Shown: positions 46,549 through 58,579 of the stretch, one piece after another
How the letters are laid out: each line of letters starts with the position of its first letter
Position numbering within the stretch: the stretch's first letter is position 1
DNA from: Gerris lacustris
Taxonomy: Eukaryota > Arthropoda > Insecta > Hemiptera > Gerridae
Assembly (NCBI GenBank): GCA_951217055.1
Contig: OX578286.1
Coordinates: forward strand, 37,666,345 to 37,730,344
Reading direction: 5' to 3'
DNA length: 64,000 nt
Position numbers and translations under genes: made by a program
Notes under the pieces: model-generated
Database searches by the model: none
What the model was told of the DNA's origin: nothing
What the model saw: the letters and a program-made list of their open reading frames with translations, nothing else

Positions 46549-47273
46549 GGGTCCGTAGGCAAAACCAAGGACCCTTATATTTTCCTGCGTGTGTCTGTCC
46601 GTCCGTCCTCTCGCATGCTCTCACGGCTACGCCTTTCGTCCGATCACTTTGAAATTTGACATATATGTGTCTTGTACCTGCCGACATATTTTAAAAATAT
46701 AGCGACTTAAAAAAAATATTTTTCAAAAAAATTAGGGTAAAAAAACTTAAGGGTTAACATTTTTTTATTTTTTTTCGACACCGTGAGGGATATCATATAA
46801 AAGGGTACGTCGAGCTGATTACAAAAATATATAATTCTTTGGTTATAACTTTGATAGGGCGAGCGTAGGCGAGTTTGAAGCGGGTGTGAAACGTGTCCCC
46901 CACCTCTATCTCGCTTATGTGAAGTGCAAAAAATCTGAAAAAATTCCTGATCATTCTTCGACCAAAAGTAAAGATACCACTTTTTGGAAATTTCGAAAAA
47001 AATATGATTTTATTTTTTATTGTCAAAATACGTTTTTTATAACTATGGTCTTTTCGATGTATTTATATGGTTGTAGTCCGGTTCAGTGGCAAAAAAAAAG
47101 TACTTAATCAGAAGTTTGTTTATGTGTTTTGAGTTTTGAGAATATCAGACCCATAGGATAGTTTAAAGTAAGTTTTTTAGCATTTTAAAAAACGCCATCA
47201 ATAGGGTACTACTTAAACAATACAGGGTGGCCTACGGACCCTCGCTGTGTACTGCCTAGCATACACTTGACCT
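46549..47273 (+). mobile_element. Dispersed family C, second full copy
   Basis: GGGTCCGTAGGCAAAACCAA opening, GCCTACGGACCC near 47230-47241, then a CTGTGTACTGCCTAGCATAC hairpin and ACTTGACC. It contains about 90 bp (46818-46900) absent from the 6.3-kb copy. Short ORFs inside are incidental. Inserted about 150 bp downstream of the 36-nt exon. Confidence 0.78.
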
Positions 47274-48655
47274 TTTTATTGAGGATATATTAGCTAAAGA
47301 TAAATTATTAAAGTCATAGTTGAATATGTGGTAAATAAAATCAAATTTAGAAATGCTCAAGAAACTTATAAAATTTAAGTTTACTAAAATCCCAGTTAAT
47401 TCATCCAACTCAGCTTCTACGATAGTGAATCCATAACTACTTCTTATTCAGACAGCAGATTTATTTAAAAACAAACTTCATAATAATTACTTAACTTTTC
47501 CTAGAAAAAAAAAAGTTATATTTCATTTTGTAAGCTATTTTCTTCTGTTCAATTCTATTTTTATCGAAGAAGCTAGTTGGAGTATGTTAAGCAAATTAGA
47601 AGTCAACATAATATGGCTTTATTAGTATGTGCCTTGGGTTCTCTGGAAAACTAAACCACATTACTTCAATGCGTTGCGTAATAGTCTAACGTCAAGGCGT
47701 TCTTTCCCCTTTATGAAACATTTATTTATCTTTTACATGCTTAAAGCAATATATTTAACTTTATTTTATTATATTTAATATTTAAATATACTTCTAGATT
47801 GTTATTTTTCTTATTATATTTTTAGAAAAAATGCAAAAATATAACATATGATTCCTGTGAATTGCCTTATGACTTAAATTGTTGAATTTTAGATTTTGTC
47901 ATAATTTTTTGTAGTGTGCACTGGGCTCAGGGTCGCTATTTCTTTGTAAAAGGGGGAAAATTATATTAAATAAAGCAACGTATGCAAATGGATCTGCCAA
48001 TTTCATTAGTTTTAAAACTTTATCGACCCCTTCTGTAAATTTTTTTTTTTAGACTTTTCTCTGGCCTAGTTTTAATCTATAGTGTCGATATATTCTGTAC
48101 TGATTTAAAGGTCACGAACAATTAAGTTAGTAAACTTTTTACCACACCGTTAAAATGGTTCTCTTATATGCCGTAGAACTTTATAAATTTGATAAGGCAC
48201 TAAGGGCTTGAATTTATAGACACGTTTCTTCTATTTTCAACACATGTAGACGCTCACACAGAGCATTTAAAGAGTAGATCACTCCTTTGAAGTTGAATCT
48301 AAATGTTAGTTATCCAGTTTTATTTGACACAAATACGTCCATGTCGATAAGATCGGAGGCAACAAAGACAAAAGGGATTATGTGGTATTTATATCACATA
48401 ATTCTGTGAATTACATAAAAATATGCGATCAGCAGGGATAATTCATAAGCCAAATGTTAAATACCAAATTAAGAAATCTCTGAAAATATGTTCTTCAAGT
48501 GTTCTTTGAAGCACACCTTGCTAATAAGATAATCACCTGGATCATGGACGCCAGATTGACAAGATAGAAGAACACTGATTAACATACACCAGATAGAGTA
48601 TTGGTTTGCTAAGTCAGGAGAATGGATTTATAAGAATTGAATTCCTTGCCCATGT
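47274..48655. other. Intronic stretch, no supported feature
   Basis: AT-rich, unique-looking; no open frame with splice sites, no array, no element ends found. Confidence 0.5.
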
Positions 48656-48661
48656 GATTTT

Positions 48662-48896
48662 GGTACTTCATTAGATTGTTACTCTCCTAGGTTTTTTTGA
48701 AAAAAAAAAAAAAAAAAATATTAAGACTAAGGGATGTTTAGTCCAATGTACTTTGGGACAAAGTAATATCCCACTTCTGTTATTATGAGGAGAGTAAGGA
48801 GTAACAGTCTAAAGAAGGACATTCCGTACACCTTCTTTAGATTGTTACTCCCCTCTGTTTTTTTTTATAAGGAGAGTAACAATCTAAAGAAGTGCT
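48662..48896 (+). mobile_element. MITE family A copy with perfect 8-bp target duplication
   Basis: GGTACTTCATTAGATTGTTA start, CAATCTAAAGAAGTGCT end, flanked by GTGATTTT at 48654-48661 and 48897-48904. An A19 run replaces part of the left interior. Confidence 0.93.
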
Positions 48897-48904
48897 GTGA
48901 TTTT

Positions 48905-49554
48905 GAATACTTCAAAGTTCCAGTGAACTGAGATTGGAAAGCTGTAGAAGAACTATTTTATGATACAAATTACAAAATACATAATTCAAAAAGTTAAATA
49001 ACAGATAAATCAAAATAATGTCACTTCTTCATATATTTCCTACTCTATAACATCATCCTATCTGCAAAAATACTCTCTATTCTTTTGTATTTTTTCTTTG
49101 ACCTTCTTTTCTTGTACCGGAGTCAAATCCAAATTGACAATTGGAGGTGTTACATCGCAGCCATCTACTCATCAATCGTTCGTATGGTTTATTTTATTAG
49201 GGGTGTTTCTCCAGTCATTATAGAAATCATCTCCCTTTTCCACTGACTTCATTATGAGATTTTAATTTTTACAGCTGACTCCGGACTACCCGTTTCCTTG
49301 TTGATGGTGTGGACGCGATGTAACGTGTTTAAAGTTCCAATGTCGTTTTTCACAACCACTGGAACAACTTAACGACTAAAATTCCGTTTTCATATAAAAT
49401 AATGCCACTTCTTCATGTATAACTTACTCTATAGCTAGAACCTTAAAGTTTTTCTTTTTTATTGACAACGTACAATCAATCGGAAATCACGAGAACACTT
49501 ATATGCCTACGTCGGTTAAAAACAAGGAAAAGAGAGAGTGCTCCTAAGTTTATT
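48905..49554. other. Intronic stretch with a diverged local duplication
   Basis: AAAATAATG[T/C]CACTTCTTCATGTAT-type sequence occurs near 49013 and 49399. Otherwise nothing recognised. Confidence 0.4.
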
Positions 49555-49793
49555 GGTACTTCTTTAGATTGTTACTCCACTTATAAAAAGAGCAGAGGGG
49601 AGTAACAACCTAAAGAATGTGTACGGAATGTTCTTCTTTAGACTGTTACTCCCCTTATAAAACAGAAGTGTTATATTCCTTTTGTCCCAAAGTACATTGG
49701 ACAAAACATCCCTTTGTCTTAATAGTTATTTAGTCAAAATCATTTATATTCTAAAACAACATAGGGGAGTAAAAATCTAAAGAAGTACATACC
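49555..49793 (-). mobile_element. MITE family A copy
   Basis: GGTACTTCTTTAGATTGTTA start, AAAATCTAAAGAAGTAC end. The flank after it is repeated together with the MITE's right half (next entry). Confidence 0.9.
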
Positions 49794-50062
49794 AGTTTTA
49801 TTTTCAATTTGTATATTGAAATATTATGATTACAAAATAATTCTCTCTTACTGCAATGTCTTAAGGTATACTATTGTAATATTCCTTTGTCCAAAAATAC
49901 ATTGGACTTTGGACTAAACATCCCTTCGTTTTAATAGTTTAAAACAACAGAGGGGAGTAACAATCTAAAGAAGTACCAGTTTTTTTCTATGTGTATATTG
50001 AAATGTGTATTGTGATTACAAAATAATTCTTTCTTACTGTAATATCTTAAGGTATACTATAT
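49790..50062. repeat. Tandem duplication carrying MITE right half plus flank
   Basis: The flank ACCAGTTTTATTTTC..GATTACAAAATAATTCTCTC..CTTAAGGTATACTAT (about 49791-49875) is repeated at about 49976-50060. Between them lies only the right half of family A (ATTCCTTTGTCC to CTAAAGAAGTACC, 49876-49978). So an unequal exchange or template switch duplicated part of a MITE together with its neighbouring DNA. Confidence 0.8.
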
Positions 50063-50331
50063 AGCAAGGATTAACTGTATTGCGTAAATGTCTACTTTCA
50101 AGACATTTTGTTTCCTTATTCTATTTATTTTCCCTCATTTATCTTTCATTTCTTAATTTTCTTTCGTTTCATTCAACATTTCTTTTTTTAAATTTTTGTT
50201 TCTTAATTTTATTTCTTTCATTATTAATATACTTATTTAAAAAGATACTAATTAAAAAAAAATGATGTGCTATAGGTTGTCTTCAAATGATATGTTTATT
50301 ATAGTTTAAATTTTAAACCATTCAAATTATT

Positions 50332-50486
50332 TTGCTTCCATGAAGATCGAAAATTTTGTTTTTGTCTTCAATTTAAAAAATTCTGAGATAGAAATCTGTT
50401 TCAGATATGAGGGAACATTTTTGGATCCGTGTCTGTGTCTGTGTCGGTCTGTCGGTCCCATCGCTCACCTTACCCGTGGCTTTTTT
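50332..50486 (+). mobile_element. Family B fragment cut by a MITE
   Basis: GCTTCCATGAAGATCGAAAA, AGATAGAAATCTGTTTCAGA, GTCTGTGTCGGTCTGTCGG; stops where MITE family A begins (50487). Confidence 0.7.
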
Positions 50487-50722
50487 GGCACTTCTTTAAA
50501 TTGTTACTCCCCTATGATTTTTAGAATATAAATGACACTGACTAAGTAACTATTAAGACAAAGGGATGTTTAGTCCAATGTACTTGGAGACAAAGGAAAT
50601 ATCACACTTCTGTTTTTATAAGGAGAGTATCAGTCTAAAGAAAAGCATTCCGTACACCTTCTGTAGATTGTTACTCCCCTCTGTTATTTTTTATAAAGGG
50701 AGTAACAATCTAAAGAAGTGCC
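50487..50722 (+). mobile_element. MITE family A copy inserted in family B
   Basis: GGCACTTCTTTAAATTGTTA start, CAATCTAAAGAAGTGCC end. Flanks GCTTTTTT and GCCTTTTT nearly match. Confidence 0.9.
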
Positions 50723-51686
50723 GCCTTTTTTAGTATTTAAGGGAAGTGTCGAATCTTTGGAGACGCGACATCATCGTAAAACCTATAATTTGGACTTGTT
50801 TATATTTTCGTTAATTACTATTTATATAAGTATAATTTGTTATTATACTAGTAATAATTAAGTAATAATCAAAATTAATTTTTAAACTAACTTTTATCAT
50901 GGAAAATTACGTTCAATTAAGTAATGTTTCCATTAATTAACGTTTCTCCTAAAGTAAATTGTTATTTGAATTGTCTCTAAAGTTCATTGTTAATTCAATT
51001 ATGATCGGAAAGTTTCAAGTTTTGAAGTTGAAAAGTTTCAAAGAAGAATGTGCTGAATAGAAATGGAGTCATCAAAGTTAGATGAATTCTTACGGTCTCA
51101 CTCACCCGCTGAAGTTTGCTGAAAGTTTTACTTTCCCGAGAGATTTCGTCTAAATAATTACCTGAAAATTACCTTTGTTTCTTTACTTTATCACTAAGAG
51201 GGGACTTTTTAAGCATAGCAAAAGTTTCTTTGTTAATTATTTTTCTGTAATAATTAAGTATTGTGTCGTTCAAAGACCTTCAGGTTCATCAAGGGATGTC
51301 AGCGGATCAAATGGGTTGTTGATCTTCGAATTATTATTATTATAAAGAATTTAGATTAACTGTTCTGTATAATCATTAAAAAAAGGGAGAAACATATGGA
51401 TAAAATACAAATCCTCGCCAAGAATCAAACTTATCTATTACACGCATTGTGATTAAATTACAGTCTATCGAACTATAGTTACTTTTATATGTTTAATAGA
51501 GAGTCGTTATAAAAATTTAATGTTTCTAAATCATTTGTTTTTTTTACTTGCTTACCTGAATCTTAATGAGGTTGAAATTTGAAGGTACAGCTGTTTTTTC
51601 AAGTATTGTTTTAATTATGTGTGAGTTAGGATCTTATTTAATGTAGATACGTTAATTCTATACATTTTCCGGTCGAACCAAATTAT
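50723..51686. other. Intronic stretch, one short ORF noted
   Basis: An ATG in good context at about 51064 opens a 19-codon frame (MESSKLDEFLRSHSPAEVC) that stops without a usable donor. Rest AT-rich. Confidence 0.35.
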
Positions 51687-51689
51687 TTT

Positions 51690-53158
51690 TATTCAGAATA
51701 AGTTTTAATCAATCTGTCGCTACAACTAACAACTAACTTAGTTTTATTCAGAACAAGTTTTAAAACAATCTCTGTCCCTACAACTAACATAGTTTTATTC
51801 AGAACAAGTTTTAAAACAATCTCTGTCACTACAACTAACATAGTTTTATTCAGAACAAGTTTTAAAACAATCTCTGTCACTACAACTAACATAGTTTTAT
51901 TTAGAACAAGTTTTAAAACAATCTCTGTCACTACAACTAACATAGTTTTATTCAGAACAAGTTTTAAACAATCTCTGTCACTACAACTAACATAGTTTTA
52001 TTCAGAACAAGTTTTAAACAATCTCTGTCGCTACAACTAACATAGTTTTATTCAGAACAAGTTTTAAACAATCTCTGTCCCTACAACTAACATAGTTTTA
52101 TTCAGAACAAGTTTTAAACAATCTCTGTCGCTACAACTAACATAGTTTTATTCAGAACAAGTTTTAAAGAATCTACGTCGCTACAACTAACATAGTTTTA
52201 TTCAGAACAAGTTTTAAAACAATCTCTGTCGCTACAACTAACTTAGTTTTATTCAGAACAAGTGTTAAACAATCTCTGTCGCTATAACTAACATAGTTTT
52301 ATTCAAAACAAGTTTTAAAACAATCTCTGTCGCTACAACTAACTTAGTTTTATTCAGAACAAGTTTTAAAACAATCTCTGTCACTACAACTAACATAGTT
52401 TTATTCAGAACAAGTTTTAAAACAATCTCTGTCGCTACAACTAACATAGTTTTATTCAGAACAAGTTTTAAAACAATCTCTGTCGCTACAACTAACATAG
52501 TTTTATTCAGAACAAGTTTTAAAACAATCTCTGTCGCTACAACTAACATAGTTTTATTCAGAACAAGTTTTAAAACAATCTCTGTCCCTACAACTAACAT
52601 AGTTTTATTCAGAACAAGTTTTAAACAATCTCTGTCGCTACAACTAACATAGTTTCATTCAGAACAAGTTTTAAAACAATCTCTGTCGCTACAACTAACA
52701 TAGTTTCATTCAGAACAAGTTTTAAAACAATCTCTGTCGCTACAACTAACATAGTTTCATTCAGAACAAGTTTTAAACAATCTCTGTCACTACAGCTAAC
52801 ATAGTTTTATTCAGAACAAGTTTTAAACAATCTCTGTCGCTACAACTAACATAGTTTCATTCAGAACAAGTTTTAAAACAATTTCTGCCGCTACAACTAA
52901 CATAGTTTTATTCAGAACAAGTTTTAAACAATCTCTGTCGCTACAATTAACATAGTTTTATTCGGAACAAGTTTTAAACAATCTCTGTCGCTACAACTAA
53001 CATAGTTTTATTCAGAACAAGTTTTAAACAATCTCTGTCGCTACAACTAACATAGTTTTATTCAGAACAAGTTTTAAAACAATCTCTGTCGCTACAACTA
53101 ACATAGTTTTATTCAGAACAAGTTTTAAAGAATCTACGTCGCTACAACTAACATAGTT
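51690..53158. repeat. 50/51-bp tandem array, ~29 units
   Basis: Unit: AACATAGTTTTATTCAGAAC, AAGTTTTAAAACAATCTCTG, TCGCTACAACT. 51-bp units stay open on the minus strand as a 17-residue repeat (LVVVTEIVLKLVLNKTM), but half the units are 50 bp (one A fewer) and break the frame. Satellite DNA, not a gene. Confidence 0.93.
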
Positions 53159-53184
53159 TTTTCTGTTTTATTCTTTTAGTAAGT

Positions 53185-53365
53185 TTTATTCTGTCAGGCC
53201 TACCAATCGTGTGTCCAGCTTTCAATGGAAGGCCATCAGACGGAATGGTCAGTTTAATCTGTCATGCCTATACTGGATCGTATGTATACCCCCGACCTTT
53301 GGTGACAGGCGTTTTGATGGACTGTTGAGGCTAAACTGTAAGGTCTGCCGGATCGCGTGTTTAAG
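53185..53365. repeat. ~75-bp diverged repeat, ~2.5 copies
   Basis: CTGTCAGGCCTACCAATCGT, CTGTCATGCCTATACTGGAT and CTGTAAGGTCTGCCGGATCG open three successive units. G+C-richer than the neighbourhood. Confidence 0.6.
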
Positions 53366-54227
53366 ATGAAGAATACTTTGTATAGAAACAATTAGTTTTT
53401 CTACTGATTTAGTTTTTTTATTCAGAATAAGTGCTTCAAAATACTCAAAACATTTTGTTATAACTAAATTAAAAATTTCTTAATATTTACTTCCTGGTAC
53501 TTAAGGGAAGGTATACGTAGAAGCCAGAGAGGAATAGCAGGATTATAGTGGTAAGACGTGGTACCTAGTACCTATAGAATGGTCATTATGATTTTAGTGT
53601 CTGAAGACTTGAAATTTTCGTCTAATATATGTCTTAAAACTAAACTACAGATGCTGCTTTAGAATATATGAATATATAATTCAAGTTTCTTTTGGAAAAA
53701 TGGGAAAAAAAGTAAACCTTATTTTGCTTTTCTCTGTAAACTTTCAAGTTTACAGATTTCAGATATACCTTCTTAACTTCTTGCTTTACCTTTTTGCATA
53801 AAACTTATCTCAATCAATATTGTGTCGATGTTTTATCCTGTTATCCAGGCGCTTAAGAGTTATCTAAGGCAGTCTACAGCTGTCTAGCCAGTTCTGTTTG
53901 GCAAGGATATTGTTCAGTTAGGAACTTTGTAAATCGATCCGATCTTATTAAGAATAAAGGAAGGGGTCGCAATGTCCTGCTTCGAATGTCTTGGGAAACA
54001 TATTGAAAAGGGGGTCTTTCACCCCGTCTCTAGTTTAACAACCCCCCTTTAAGGGTCTTGTTTACGCAATGCAAAATCGATTTTCGTATTCTTGACTAGT
54101 TTAATATTGAGATCCATTGTTCCAATAAACAACATTTATTCTATTGTACAAGTTGTAGGTAGTACTATAGTAAACATAATTGCATTCCGGTAACTTGATA
54201 TTGTCAATCTTTATACTCTATACTCTA
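53366..54227. other. Intronic stretch, no supported feature
   Basis: No open frame with splice sites, element ends or arrays. Confidence 0.5.
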
Positions 54228-54532
54228 TACATATGTTGCTGATATATGCTGCTACATATGCTGCTGATATTTGCTGCTACAAATTTTGCAGATAATATGC
54301 GGCTACAAATGTTGCTGATATATGCGGCTACAAATGTTGCTGATATATGCGGCTACAAATGTTGCTGATATATGCTGCTACATATATGTTGCTGATATAT
54401 ACTGCTACATATGTTGCTGATATATGCGGCTACAAATGTTGCTGATATATGCGGCTACAAATGTTGCTGATATATGCTGCTACATATATGTTGCTGATAT
54501 ATACTGCTACATATGTTGCTGATATATGTTGC
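54228..54532. repeat. 25-bp tandem array
   Basis: About 12 units of GTTGCTGATATATGCGGCTA plus CAAAT, alternating with TGCTGCTACATAT variants. Confidence 0.9.
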
Positions 54533-54615
54533 TGATATTGAACCTAGATTAATTTCTAGGATTAAAAATTCACACCAAACTCTGATTTGGTTAATGTGGA
54601 AAAACGTTAGACAGT

Positions 54616-55200
54616 TAATTTATTTATTTTATTTATTTATTTATTTGTTTAGATTGTACAATGAGTATGATTTACAATATACAATCAGAGTCCCCTTAAC
54701 AGCTTACGCAAACAAAACGGGGCACTCAATAATTATAACAATAAACATTTAAAAATTAAGCGACAATTGACTAGGCTGAAAATTTACATATCAAAGTTGA
54801 AACATTAAACATTAACAGAAAAAATAATAGTAATTATTACTTAATAATAACATAGAAGTATCGGAACAAACAAACATAATATAATTAGTAACAATGACAA
54901 AAATCTAACAGTAAATGAATAAATTAATTAATGATAAACCGAGTTGTTAAGGAGAAAATCAAAAAGCTGACCACTAGTTGATGAAAGGAATAATAGAGTG
55001 GATACTGGAAAGGGAAAAAATGTTGGGACAGTTGTTGAGGGAGTTGCAGGAGGAGACACAACGGACAGGAGGATTTGCAGGAGAAATATCCCTTATATTA
55101 AGAGGACGACCAGCTCGACCATCAGGAGGAGCTTTATAATGAGCATTATGATTACTCAATGACTAATAAATCACATTAAATAATAAACTCATATCACCAT
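54616..55200 (-). mobile_element. Probable retroelement 3' end, minus strand
   Basis: (TTTA)n at 54619-54653 is the complement of an (AAAT)n tail, preceded on the minus strand by AATCATACTCATTGTACAAT and GAGTGCCCCGTTTTG. Tails of this type end many LINEs. A 61-aa minus ORF (54974-55159; KAPPDGRAGRPLNIRD) is G+C-richer and could be a coding remnant, not identified. Confidence 0.45.
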
Positions 55201-55267
55201 TGATATGATCAATGAACAATTGATATCATCCATTGTTCATTTATTCGTTCATCCATAAGCTAGTTGG

Positions 55268-57073
55268 CAGGGCCGGTTCAAGGGTTTTTTTTGGGACATG
55301 CGAGATCTAGATTTGACGCCAATACGTACCGATGCATATCTGTCAATTTTAACATAAACCTCACAAGAACCTATATCTAACATAAATATGTATTCAACAA
55401 AATATTTACACAACTTTTGATGAAACCATAAGAATAGGGGATTACATAAACAAATTAATTTATACATGTACTGTTTTTTTGCTGACGTGTTTAAAAAAAT
55501 GTGTTAACAAATTTACAATAAAACATTTAAAAACATACTTTTCTAGCTTTTAGCTTGGAAAAGTCTTTTAATTACATCGGTATTGATAGTGTTTAGAAGT
55601 TGGTTTTCTAGCGCCAACATTGCTAAACCACTTAGTCGGTCCTAACAAATTGTTGACCGCAGGTAATGTTTCATAATCTTGATTTTTTTAAAAAAAAAAG
55701 AATCCTTTCTCTGCTGGCCACTGATATTGGGAAGGTAAGCAGAATTCGTAATGTCACAAACACAAGAGAAAAATGTAAATTACACTGTTAGTTGTTAAAT
55801 AAGTTAATGCTATTTTAGGGCAACTATCTTTGGACAACATTGGAACTAAAATTATGATTTCCCTCAGCAGTTGCCCCATAGATATCATCTGCTGTCAATA
55901 CTTACTGTATAGGTTTCTGCATTGTTATCTGATCTCTCTTGTTGTTATGTCATAGAGAAATTTAAAATGATTGCTTTTGTTTTCCATTGGTTCAAACCTC
56001 TTTGTCAAAGAATTTATTGCAGTGTCGAGGACAACAAAATAATATTTTAAAAGATTTCTTCCCAGACTTCACAGGTTTATCTTTACCCTCGTAAGAAAAT
56101 TGTAGTTTACTGTTTCTTGGCCTCACCACAACTTCATCAGTGAATTCTGGACTGATTCCTACGTTTTCTGTCAGTTCCTTTGCATGATGATACTATTATG
56201 TCCATTTTTCGATCTCTTGTCCAAAAATTGTCTTCACACTTTCAATAAGCTTCAAAGCGCACTGTAGTTTACGAGTTCTATTCCTACTCTTAAAGATCTT
56301 TTAAACTATGTATATGTATAACATGCCACGCCGATTAAAACCTTTTTTTAGTCTTCTGTCTAATTGGTCGCCATCTTGAAAATATTAAATGTGTAATTGT
56401 AATATTTAATTTTTTATAGGTACTCTTAAAGACCCTAAAACGATGTATAACATGCCATGCTGACTAAAACTTTCTCTTAAGTCGTAAACCATAATGACAA
56501 AAAATTTAATGTGAAATTTGAAGTTATTTACTCTTTGCCTACTCTTGGGAAACTTTAAAACGATGTACAACGTGTCATGCTGACTAAAACTTATTTTTAG
56601 TTGTCCGCCACTTTGGCCGCCATTTTGAAAATATTTAGCGTGGAAGTTTCAAAAGCTATGCAGTTGTCACAAATTATGAGATGTGCTTGTGTGCTGAATT
56701 TCGTTCAAATCGATACATTTTTACGCCAGTTATTGTTAGCTAAACAGACTCACAAACTTTTCAAATCCCAAATCTTTTAAATGAAGAACTGACTACGCTC
56801 GTTCAATATTCCTGCCCAGAATTCCTTTCCGTTCCCGCTTTATACACGTTTCCGTTTTGCACAAGCTATAATCCTTAAAAGAACATTCCGGCAGTTTCTT
56901 TTTCTATATGACCGTTTAGTCAGGTTTTAATGAATATATTATTATAATAATACATTTATTTATTATAATAAATTTAAAAAAATCTTTTGGGAAGACGCTG
57001 GCTTCGCCAGCGCCACGTCCCGGACGGCGCCACATGCGTCCGCATGTCTCGCATGGTCCTTCCGCCGGCCCTG
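55268..57073 (-). mobile_element. hAT transposon, decayed, perfect 8-bp target duplication
   Basis: Ends CAGGGCCGG and CCGGCCCTG, flanked by CTAGTTGG at 55260-55267 and 57074-57081. 1806 bp. Carries a dead transposase on the minus strand (next entry) and, towards 56290-56700, about three copies of a repeat with CTTAAAGACCYTAAAACGAT and GCCGCCATTTTGAAAATATT. Confidence 0.95.
55543..56300 (-). pseudogene. hAT transposase C-terminal relic (ZMYM1-like group)
   Basis: Minus-strand reading recovers the dimerisation domain: LPISVAS then, after a frame change, KIKIMKHYLRST, a stop, DRLSGLAMLALENQLLN and NTDVIKRLFQAKS with a natural-looking stop at 55543. This matches the family pattern SVAS-ERSFS-LKLIK-YLRS-M-DRLSGLA. 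Upstream pieces (EFTDEVVVRPRNSKLQF, HCNKFFDKEV) also resemble this transposase group. Premature stops and frameshifts show it is dead. The N-terminal half was not recognised. Recognition is from motif memory. Confidence 0.85.
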
Positions 57074-57081
57074 CTAGTTGG

Positions 57082-58493
57082 GTTCTACCGAGAGTTCGTA
57101 AAACTTACTTTTTATTGAATGAAAATCAATTAATGATCACAATTGCGATCAGGTAATTGTCCAAATGCTACAAGAGTTAGTTGTTAAGACGGACGTTTTT
57201 ATATTTACTCCAGCATCAATAATGATATTAAATCATTTATTATGTTCATTCAACCGTCCATTGTTCATTCATTCGTTTAATTCATAGATCCTTTTTTTTT
57301 ACATAATCGTATATGTACTCTTGTACTTATATGTATTTATTAATTCCATTTACCTGCTGGTAATTTGGTTGGTTCAATTGCCTATAGGTGGGCGTGCACG
57401 CTGCTGTATTCCTGAGAGGTGCATCTGTACAGGTTTACCTCAGGTGCAGTGCACAATGTATGGTAAACTGTCGAGGGTTTTAGGTTAGTTTTCAGTTGAG
57501 GACTCACACAGGACGCAATCGCGGTGGTCGGTTTCTTACTGGCTACAAACAAGCCAAAACAAAGAAAACGATCTAAAGAAGTGCCCCTTTTTTCAAAATC
57601 TTAAAATGGTTACATTATTATAATAAAAATACTTCTTGCATACGAGTCCGCAAGACAGTGAGACATTTTCATGTTTTCGCTCTGCTTAAACTACCGACAT
57701 AAATAGAATAAAATCGGTAATTCATTCAAGTAATAGATAAAAGTAGATAGAAGATGATTTTTATTCTTATCTCCACACCGGCACTGCCGCGGCTTGATTA
57801 CAAACGAATGATTCTATTAACAATTCTACGAATTGTTAATATGCCTTCATACCAGGTAGGGCCGAGAGGGCTGAGAGTTGATGGCAACCTCCTGTACTTT
57901 CCTAACTCCCTGTCACACATATAAATCTTTTCGACTCTCTTCGGCCCTATGACGTGCGGGAGCTGTAGACTGGATTACACACCTCTTGTAGCTTTGTAAC
58001 TCCCTGTTATACTTTCTGAGTTTTTAAGCTAAAAGTAACGTAACGTTTTTGACTTATGTTCCATAGCCTAAACATGAAAATGTCAAAAAACGTGAAAAAA
58101 AGGGGTAAACAGGTTGTTTATCTCCTCTTCAGCATCGAGCTCCACCTCCTTTAATTCCGTCATCTGAATGCCGGTGCAATTTTTTCATAACTTGAAATCA
58201 CACACCACGCGCGCATCGGGTTACCTGTACAGGTTCACTTCTCAGTTATACCGCAACGTGTGTGGTCATCTCAAGCCGTGGATAATGATTTATTCAAACT
58301 TACTCTTATTCTGTACTGTTACTATCTATATGCGCTGGTAGAATTACCCTTGATTTAGTAGACGGCACAGAACTACATGTTCTCTAGTGAAGAGATAACC
58401 TGGAATGTACTAATCTGTAAAATCATTGTAAAATATGTTACTATGAGTTTTATTATTGTATAATTATTGTATATTAAATTTTAATAAAGGTAT

Positions 58494-58525
<32 letters not shown>
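57082..58525 (+). mobile_element. Possible retrocopy ending in AATAAA and A28
   Basis: AATAAA at 58483-58488 is followed nine bases later by 28 A (58498-58525), the signature of a reverse-transcribed polyadenylated RNA. The upstream kilobase is richer in G+C than its neighbourhood (CGGCACTGCCGCGGC, ACCACGCGCGCATCGGG). No long ORF; a 56-codon frame (57754-57924, MIFILISTPALPRLD..) is not recognised. A MITE family A tail remnant (GATCTAAAGAAGTGCC) sits at about 57570. The left boundary is unknown and no target duplication was found. Confidence 0.45.
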
Positions 58526-58528
<3 letters not shown>

Positions 58529-58547
58529 CTTGCTAAGTAATGGATTG

Positions 58548-58578
58548 CTGAAGATGCTTCCAGTAGGGGAAGCGAAAC
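58548..58578 (+). ncRNA. Hammerhead-ribozyme-like core
   Basis: CTGAAGA, then hairpin GCTTCC-AGTAGG-GGAAGC, then GAAAC matches the hammerhead consensus CUGANGA / stem II / GAAA. It stands just after an A28 tail. Penelope-like elements and other retroelements are known to carry such ribozymes. Stems I and III and the cleavage triplet were not established, so activity is unproved. Confidence 0.4.
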
Positions 58579-58579
58579 A

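Noticed and set aside
46793..47107. Overlapping ORFs on both strands
   Set aside because: Both are within dispersed family C, whose copy at 6.3 kb does not conserve the frames.
51064..51123. Short ORF MESSKLDEFLRSHSPAEVC in good start context
   Set aside because: Ends in a stop without a usable splice donor; no domain.
51689..52600. 84- and 111-aa minus-strand ORFs with a 17-residue repeat
   Set aside because: Satellite units of 51 bp stay open by length alone; 50-bp units break the frame repeatedly.
57754..57924. 56-codon ORF MIFILISTPALPRLD.. with CAG/GTAGGG donor-like site
   Set aside because: Ends in phase 0 at the donor, incompatible with the 59213 exon, and lies in the probable retrocopy.
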